From: Sordaria brevicollis | Taxonomy: Eukaryota; Ascomycota; Sordariomycetes; Sordariales; Sordariaceae | Direction: 5' to 3' | NCBI GenBank assembly: GCA_033439795.1 | Contig: JAUTDP010000002.1 | Location: 992,001-1,056,000, forward strand | Length of the DNA stretch: 64,000 nt | Part shown: piece by piece, positions 56,808-64,000 of the stretch | Numbering within the stretch: the first letter of the stretch is position 1 | Layout of the letters: every line of letters begins with the position of its first letter | Notes under the pieces: model-generated | What the model was told of the DNA's origin: nothing | Databases searched by the model: none | What the model saw: only the letters and a program-made list of their open reading frames with translations | Translations under genes and position numbers: made by a program

Positions 56808-59800
56808 AGCTTCTGTCCACTTTGCGGATCGCACCATATGTATCTGGGCGCCTTAGCGAAGCTTGGCTGCTCAAGCACTCTTGGGAAGGCTTGACACTCT
56901 GGGCCTCCTGGTGCCTCTTGGCCCGTCTCCTTTTGCCTATTTCAGGTCGTTTCCCATCCATCCAGCGGCTCGTGCGAGTCTCGAATTTTCATATTCTGTC
57001 GGTGCGCAGTCATGTCGTGGTACTGAAGGCGCAGGTGTAATTTGACGTCTGCCACCATAGAAGGACTTGGCAACAGAATGATGGAAATGGTCGCAGTGGA
57101 AAAGAACAATTCCTGAATCGGGTGGCTCAAGCCCCTCCCACCGCTGGCAGTCTCTGCCTCTGGCGCCTCTTTCGGGAGGTCTCCTGTTAGAACACGGCAG
57201 GGGGCCATGTTCTCGAATTCAAACGATTCCACGAATCCAAGAATAGGCGGATCTTGGCGCTGTGTAATACTGTGACGCGCTTGGTTGTTGCTCGGAAGAC
57301 AATTCGAGCGAACGAGCCGCATGTCGTAGCGGCGGTACACGTGTACAAGGTTGTGGTTGTCCGGCCGGCGCCCGTGTATCGTCGTACCAAGCATGGTAAA
57401 TACGGGTGTTTCTCCACAGTTCCGAACCTTGCAGGGGCCTTCGGCGAGGTGGGGAGAGACTCACACCAGCTCAGCTGGGGGGGCGCTACTAAAAGCCCGT
57501 CCCCCAGGAATATGGCTGGTGTTTGTAGGTGGTGTAATCGAGCGTAAAATACACCACACCACAGTAGGAATCGCCAGATCTGATTACGACCCGCGTAACG
57601 CCCGTGACACCCTCTGAGACCTTTTAGTACGGGATCCATGACGGCGTTTACATTACCTCCGGACATTCTGGTAGCGAGCGAATCTCCCATGTGCCCCAGG
57701 TCGGTTAGCCGCTTTCTGTCAGCGGTAAGGTTTCTGGTTCTTGGGACCAAACACACTGCTGGGAGCCGAGTGTGAGTGTTCTCAGAAGATGCCGAATATC
57801 CAAGCGTCAGTGAGACTCGCAGCATCAAATTTAACAAGGCCACACTATCGACCGAGATGATATGATGGCAGTGTGTGTGGGAGAAATGCCATGACCTGAC
57901 AGGGCCAGAAATGCCACACAAAAGTTTTTAGCATCGTCACGGTAAATACACTACCAGGGGCTAAGAAGCGACCCTGAATGTTGCTTTGACAGCGACGTGG
58001 GTGGCTGCCCAGGATCCGAAAAAGGGCGAGAGATGCCCTGGGAGGGTAGGGCGGCCCTGGAGACTCTGGAAAGGTGTCTCGGTGGGTGGTGGGCACAACC
58101 CAACCCACACTGAAAAAAAGTTTCACGTTAGCAAGACTCCAGCGGGAAAATCTGAAGAAAATTCTGGCCAAAGGACTCACTGATGCCTGGGCTATATTCA
58201 TGCCTCTCATCGCCATCGCAATTCATGCAGTCAGAAAACTGCCAAGCTATGCCCTATGGCAAGCAAGGGCCAAGACGACGTCCGAGCCGTGATCCCGGTA
58301 AACGATCCCCCGCCACCTCCGCCGCCAGAACGACGCCGCGGACAACCATTCGACAGTCGATACGGTTACGGTGGAGACACAACGACACAGGGGCCGGTCA
58401 TTGGTTGTTTTTAACGACAACTCGTCGAGGACTTCTCACGACGTACCTTTCTTGGCTGTATTCCATAATCCATACTGCTTTTCGGTGGTGAGATGAGAGA
58501 TGCAACTTCCGATGCTGGCTTGTTGCTTTTTTGTCAAATAGTGTCCTCGCTTGGTGCATGCTCTGCAACAGCAACCCATTTCCATATTTAAAACCCAGTC
58601 AGATCCAATCCGGTCACACAGTAGGACTGCCTGGTCTAAGGTGAGCAGTACATTGGCCAAACTCGCCGGCACCGCGGTCGATCACCACGGACAAGAACAC
58701 CGGCCCGCTTCGTGTTCAGCAGGTCTCAGTTGCCAAACAAGGCGCAAAAGGCCCGCAAGGAATGGGTTTGCGAGATCACTGCGGCAAGATCCCGATTTCA
58801 GATGAGTATGATTTCCTGTTTTCTTGTTCCGACTTCCGTAATGAGGTCCAGGTTTTGGCGGGCTTCCGAGAAGTGTACTGTAAGTCAAAGTGAGATGTTC
58901 TTTGAGACCCAATGTCTCGTAGCTGTGATAGTGGCTACAACATGAGGCGTTGATTCGACCACCCGTCGTCTCCTGCAGTTGCCTTGGTGATGCCTGTTAG
59001 CCAAGAAGAAGCAAAGGAAAGCCACAAAGCCAAGAGGAGCCTCATTTTGTTGTTTTGGAGGGCCAAAGGTTGATTCTCATGTTGGTCTCACTCTTCGGGA
59101 CTGCTGCTGCTGGTGCCTGGCATAAGATTAGGGGTGTTGGGGTTTTGCTGCAGATTCAGGAACCTCACAATAGTCCAACAATATGAGTTTTGCTGTGCCT
59201 GTGGCCGTCGACTGTGGTGTGCCCCCGTATGAGATGAGCAACCCCCCGAGGGCCCGAGTTACCCACCCCCATGCCCCATCGAAATCTATTAGCGTCTGGG
59301 CTCATTTGTCCAACTCATTCATCGGCTGAATTGCTCGTAGTGGAAGCCTGTAGCGTAGCACATTCGATATGCACAAGGCAGGCGTCAAAGGTGGGACGTG
59401 GGACCGGGACGGCTGATTACAATAGTCGCGTTACAATGAGTGAGTTTGATGCCATTCATTCCTTCTATTTCCTCACTCGCATAACGCCAGCAATGGTCTA
59501 GGTGATGTCAGCCAGTGCGGATTGGTCGCCCTGAAGCTGGAATCAGAGCACGGGCGAGCTTATGGTAGCCAGGAAGTTTAGCTGGATGGAGCAAAGTCGA
59601 GCCGAGACTCCTGTAGGGAAAGAGCCTGCGGCACTGGGCGTGTAGAAATATCCATACGGCTGGGATCCGGCGGAGACCAGAGGAGTCTACGGGTCAGAGA
59701 TTTGCTTCAGCTCGGCCAAGGGGTCTCTCCTGGATGGCATGTCGAGCATCTGTTGCCATTCGGGCTAGGTTTAATACGGTCTCGCCGAACGAAAATGGAT

Positions 59801-60169
59801 TGGGTTCATGATGAGAACAATGACAGGCATGGAGCCACGATGCGCCAACACAGGCGCGCTGGCATAATCTCAGCTTGACACTCGCCGCCCTCCCGCCGGC
59901 TTCCAGGATGTAACCATATCGGTCGGTCGGGCCTTCTAGCGCTGGCTGTTTGTTTGGTGTTGATGACAAGGTTTTGCTGACTGTGAAGGGTTGCTGCCGT
60001 CTTGTCCCTTCTTTTTTTTTGCGCTATCATAACCATAGGCTCCCCTTGATAAAAGCCCTCGACGCAGCTCCTCCTGAAAAGGCCAGTGATCGACCCCATC
60101 CTTGCCTCTTTACACTCGCTCATCAGTCTTACACTGCGAGTCTCTCAATAGCTCTTGTTCAGATTCATC
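56808..60169. other. 3.4-kb region without a recognisable gene
   Basis: Base composition is normal and the sequence is not RIP-like. The longest frame (57187-57921, minus, 244 codons) shows no domain, no signal peptide and odd composition, so I do not call it. Other GAG-cluster genes would be expected near here but none of their motifs is visible. A long epimerase promoter or 5' leader may occupy the right end. Confidence 0.4.
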
Positions 60170-61633
60170 ATGTCGAGCACTTCGAGTTCACGCTTTGATC
60201 TTGGAGATCATGTCCAAGATCAGGACCTCTCCGAGGAGTATCTGACTTCGTCTTCCCGCGACTATTCGGCCGGCAGCTCGCCGCTCACCACTCCTGCGCT
60301 TTCCGATAATGAGTTCGACTTTGACGTGCCGTCCGAAAATGTACTCGCAGAGGAGGGCTCGATAAGACTGGCGCCTGCCGATGGTTCGGAGAAGTACATT
60401 ATGGTGATTGGTGGTCTTGGGTATATCGGCTCACACACCACGCTGGAGCTGCTTCGCGAGGGACACAATGGTGAGTGATGACGATGACGGTTCGAGGTGG
60501 ATCCCGCTCCTTATGAAACCATGGATACTAACCACGAGCATGCAGTTATCGTGGTGGACAACCTTAGCAACAGCTACAAGACCGTTCTCAAGAACGTCAA
60601 GATGTTGGCGGCTCATCACTGCAAAGTGAACAACGTTGCCATGCCCCGTCTTCGCTTCTTCCGCATCGACTACCGCAGTAAGGCCATGAGCAGTCTCCTG
60701 GAGAGATACAGCAAGCCGGTGATGGCGGTGGACGCTACGTCGGGCAGGCAGGTCGTGTCGTACCAGTCCCAGATTGCGGGGGTGATCCACTTTGCGGCAT
60801 ACAAGTCGGTGATCGAAAGCATTGCGCAGCCACTTCGCTACTATCGCAACAACGTGTGCGGACTGGTCAACCTGCTTCAGGAGCTGGAGCGCTTCAACAT
60901 TCGCAACTTTATCTTTAGCAGCTCGGCTACCGTATACGGATCCAAGGCCAACGCGGGCAAGCCACTCAAGGAGGAGGACCTCGTGCACCACCAGGTCAAG
61001 ACACAGAACGAGGCCGGCGAGACGACCATTGTTGAGCCGACCATTGAGGGCCTTTCGTGCCCGTATGCGCGCACCAAATACTTTGGAGAAGCGATCTTGG
61101 CGGATGTGGCCGAGGCGGACCCCGATTGGCGAATTGTTGCACTCCGATACTTTAACCCCGTTGGATGCGACCCTTCTGGTGTGTTGGGGGAGAGCCCGCG
61201 CGGCGAGCCGACCAACCTCTTCCCGGTGCTGACGCAAGTCCTCAAGGGCGACCGCTCCAACCTCAACGTCTTTGGATCTGACTGGCCAACTCGTGACGGT
61301 ACTGCGATTCGCGACTTCATCCACGTTCTCGACGTTGCCCGTGGACACATTGCGGCGCTCAACTGGAACTCGAAGAAGGGCAACGGCTTCTCGACCTTCA
61401 ACCTCGGCAGCGGTACGGGCACGACGGTTCTCGAGGCGGTTCGCAGCTTGGAACAGGCGGCTGGTCGTGAGATTCCTCTGTCTCTTGTGGACAGGCGGCC
61501 TGGCGATGTCGGCACGTGTGTTGCCTCGACGGAGCGTGCTGCTAAGGAGCTGGGGTGGACAACTCGCGAGAGCATCACCAAGTGCGCTGCTGACCTGTGG
61601 AACTACGTGTCCAAGGTTGCGTTGAGGTCATGA
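60170..61633 (+). CDS. UDP-glucose/UDP-GlcNAc 4-epimerase (Uge3-type candidate)
   Basis: There are two exons, 60170-60470 and 60546-61633. The intron (GTGAGT..GCAG) rebuilds REGHNVIVVDNLSN. The protein has 462 residues. A Ser/Thr/Asp-rich extension of about 76 residues precedes a short-chain dehydrogenase/epimerase domain. That domain shows the NAD site GGLGYIGSHT (81-90), VIHFAAYKSV, SSATVYG and the catalytic YARTK (Tyr-xxx-Lys), then RYFNPVGCDPSG, GTAIRDFIHVLDVA and FNLGSGTGTTVLE. The enzyme interconverts UDP-Glc and UDP-Gal; wide-specificity forms also make UDP-GalNAc. In Aspergillus Uge3 feeds galactosaminogalactan synthesis and is encoded beside the GT4 gene. Here it lies about 8.6 kb from the giant GT4 gene, transcribed away from it. 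General galactose metabolism is the alternative role. Confidence 0.94.
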
Positions 61634-62876
61634 TGGGACGTCATGTTGATGATGATGATGATCCCTCCTCCCGCGTCCCCCACCTCTTTTCTGTTCTAAT
61701 GATCCTCCAATTTGGTTGATGATATCCCCCGAGCGCAAACAGCGAAGCGAGCGAATCGTTGGTTGGCGTCTTTTTCTTGTTGTTCTTGTTCTGGTTTTTT
61801 TTTTTTTCAACTGTCTTCCTTTGGGTACGGCTTTTTGGATGGGAAAATATCTGGTTGGCATTCTCGCTGGGTTGTTGCTGTTTCTTTTTCTGTGGTATTT
61901 TTTTCTGGTGTTATTCTCGCTTCTGGGGTACACATTTGGGTACATTGGACAAAGGGTCGCGGGTCGCAGGCTTTGATGTTGTTCGATTGGTTGTCCATCC
62001 TTTGTTGTCGCGGTTCAAAGTTGTAGACTGTAGATACTCTGATTGATGATAATTGACGACGACGTTCGACGTTGGAAGATTATTCAAGTCGATGTGAAAA
62101 ACTCTGCACTCTCCTCTCCTCTTTCCATGCCAGTTCCCCAAGTTCGGCAGTCGCGGTGGCGATGTCGTCGTGCCTACCTTTAGTGTGTCGGCAATAAAGT
62201 GGCCGAGTATGATGAATGGTCGTTAACAACCTGTGGTGTTGAGCGCTTCCCTAGCTGTTAGTGTCAATTGCCCCTCTCAATGTGCCACGGCTAACAGATC
62301 TACGGGACATTGTCAAACAAAGCTGTTAGTACACTTTCAGTGAGCTAGCTGCTGTAGCCGCAACTACCCCGCGCAGATACCCCTCATTGCTCAGCTGGGT
62401 CTAAGTCAGCCATGAGCACCTTGATGGCCACACCACTGCACTCAACACCACGAATAATTCAACAGTCGAACAAGACACTTGCACATGGCCATGAATCCTT
62501 CAAGCCAGCCGTTCACGCTGCTGACGGATGATGGCGATGGAAAACAGATGTTGTACTACGGAAGCATGTCATCTCGAGCTTCTACGCATTTTGTGCTTAC
62601 ACTGGGCAAACTGCGGCTACCCGACAACCACAAGGTCACGATAGATGCTGTGATGAAAATGTTTGCTTCCAGTTCTATCAATATTCTCCAAATTTGCATC
62701 CTGAACTCCAACTTTGGTCCGGTCATGTCTGTTCTCCAAATTGACAATTAATAAAGAAGCCCACTGTATGAAGCCCACTATAACGAAATCCCGAACCCCA
62801 TCCAGAAAGTCCCTTTGTCCCATACAATATCCGTGTTCCGTCATTTCATCAAAACAGAGTTACATTGCACTCTAAA
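61634..62876. other. Intergenic, 3' sides of two convergent genes
   Basis: T-rich runs at about 61795-61810. No gene recognised. Confidence 0.5.
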
Positions 62877-63412
62877 TCAGCACGCCTAACCCGAAATCGT
62901 CAGCTTCCATTTGAGATTCAATATCAAAGAGTCTTGGAGGCTCACCTTTTGGGACGGCTTTGGGCATCCTCGCTCAGACTCAAAGTAGGCAGCGACCTGC
63001 GCAGAAGCCTTGCATTCGCACATCTGGTGAGAAAGGGAAGGAGTCAACGTCAGCATCATCTCATCATTTCCATTCCTTCCACTTCAAGTTCGGCGAGTAA
63101 GTAGCATTATTGTCAGACGGGAAAAGAACTACTTACGGCCTTCTTGTTCAGGAAAGGAGGGCAGTTGGATGGCAAGCTCTTGCACGGCTTGCGGAAGTCG
63201 GGCCGTACTCCATGGGCGTGCTTGTGCGGCTTGCCCTTTCCCTTTCCCTTGGAGTTGCCCTTTCCAGCTCGAACCTCGAGAGGGAGGATGTGGCCGGCCT
63301 CGGGGGAAAGAGCAGAGCCCAAGTTGGAGGAGGAAAGAGCGTCCCTGGGCACCAAGAGGGCAGTGGACTGCAGAGCAAAGGCAGCAAGAACAATGGACAA
63401 GGAGAACTTCAT
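62877..63412 (-). CDS. Small secreted six-cysteine protein, three exons
   Basis: Exons are 63137-63412, 62946-63023 and a 9-base terminal exon 62877-62885 (GCG TGC TGA). Introns have GTAAGT..CACCAG and GTGAGC..GGTTAG signals with a GCTGACG branch site in the second. The product is 120 residues. A signal peptide is clear (MKFSLSIVLAAFALQSTALL, cut near 18-20). A pro-like region follows, then a Gly/Lys/His-rich linker (GKGNSKGKGKGKPHKHAHG) and a C-terminal core with Cys in KPC, SNC, MCEC, RGC and a last AC, six in all. This suggests three disulphides. The tiny last exon supplies the sixth cysteine, which supports the model; without it the second intron would read through to a stop 19 codons later. 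The family is not recognised; roles as an effector, antimicrobial or wall protein are possible. Confidence 0.72.
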
Positions 63413-64000
63413 GTTGGGCAGGAGTGTCTGAGTGTCTGAGTGTCTGACTGTCTGTGAAGTGCTCTTGGCCTTGGAACCGTGTGTGTCTGCTAATCTTCAA
63501 CAGAATTCTTCCAAACCCCCAAATTCGAGGCGGGATGCCGCCATCTATGTTCTATCTAATGTCATCCCACTATCCATGGCACCAACCAACCTTCTGCTTC
63601 TTTCTTCCCCTCTCGACTGACACTGCCCGCCTTTCAGCCAGACCGACGACTCCGAATGCTCCATGTATCTACTGGAGTACATACACACTACCTATCTACA
63701 CCGATCTACCTATTTGGCAGGGGTACGGCAGCGAGTTGAGACGAGTCAGCCCTAGCTACCACCAGGTACTCTACTCCGGAATGTCTTGTTGTTTCTGCGG
63801 CGGCAGGTCCACGTCTCCGGGTGCCTACCACCATCGCGACACTTCCGGTTCTTCAGCTGTGTTCCGACACCGACTATCGATCGAAACTATCGGGCCAGAA
63901 CTCGTAACTAGCGAACAAGCATCCCCGGGCTGTCGGAGGCTCCATGATCCAGACATTCTTCGGCGAACCATGCCTCCAGCCCCAACTAGCGTGACAGCGC
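63413..64000. other. Intergenic to the right edge, no gene seen
   Basis: Promoter region of the secreted-protein gene. A repeated TGTCTGAG word lies at 63425-63445. Confidence 0.45.

Noticed and set aside
57187..57921. 244-codon minus-strand frame in the gene-poor gap
   Set aside because: No signal peptide, helices or motifs, irregular composition, and no plausible splice partners.
61719..61976. Hydrophobic frame of about 85 codons after the epimerase gene
   Set aside because: It is made of T-rich 3' UTR sequence, which translates to Phe/Leu/Val by chance.

Overview
The window reads as nuclear DNA of a filamentous ascomycete, most likely a sordariomycete close to Neurospora, Sordaria or Podospora. 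The signs are short introns (about 43-113 bp) with GT..CTRAC..YAG signals and CAA(C/A)ATGG-type starts, a HET-domain gene, a CPC1/Gcn4 site in front of a tryptophan gene, and a 4-kb, extremely AT-rich, ORF-free island that looks like repeat-induced point mutation (RIP). I placed exon borders by hand from splice signals and reading frame; all coordinates are inferred from sequence only.

Left part (1-25 kb): a partial gene at the left edge, a tRNA-like relic, a HET-domain protein (-), an intronless bacterial-type D-Ala-D-Ala ligase homologue (+), a type II membrane glycosyltransferase-like protein (-), a 0.4-kb MITE with long terminal inverted repeats and a 9-bp target duplication, a 53-residue cysteine-rich protein (-), a two-exon cytochrome P450 (-), a single-pass membrane protein with an RS/HS-rich tail (+), anthranilate synthase component I (trp-2, +), a seven-helix rhodopsin/PTH11-like protein (+) and a UbiA-superfamily prenyltransferase or terpene cyclase (-).

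Middle (26-41.4 kb): a region resembling self/non-self recognition or stress-type genes. It holds an AAA+ ATPase with a long N-terminal region (-), a divergent gene for an NLR-like protein whose frame is broken by an apparent +1 shift at a GTC-TGA site, then two tandem paralogous multi-pass membrane proteins (+) followed by the decayed C-terminal stub of a third copy.

Right part (42-64 kb): a giant three-exon gene (-) for a 2,892-residue multi-pass membrane protein with a C-terminal PelF-like GT4 glycosyltransferase, and 9 kb away a UDP-glucose/UDP-GlcNAc 4-epimerase (+). This pair matches two core parts (Gtb3/Gt4c and Uge3) of the fungal galactosaminogalactan (GAG) exopolysaccharide cluster. 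The epimerase would supply UDP-Gal and UDP-GalNAc in the cytosol, and the membrane GT4 would polymerise and possibly export the chain. Between them sits a 4,193-bp RIP-destroyed DNA transposon with 100-bp terminal inverted repeats and 9-bp target duplications (CTGTCAGAT), that is, Mutator-like. The other expected GAG genes (sph3, ega3, agd3) are not between the pair and are not seen elsewhere in the window. A three-exon gene for a small secreted six-cysteine protein (-) closes the window.
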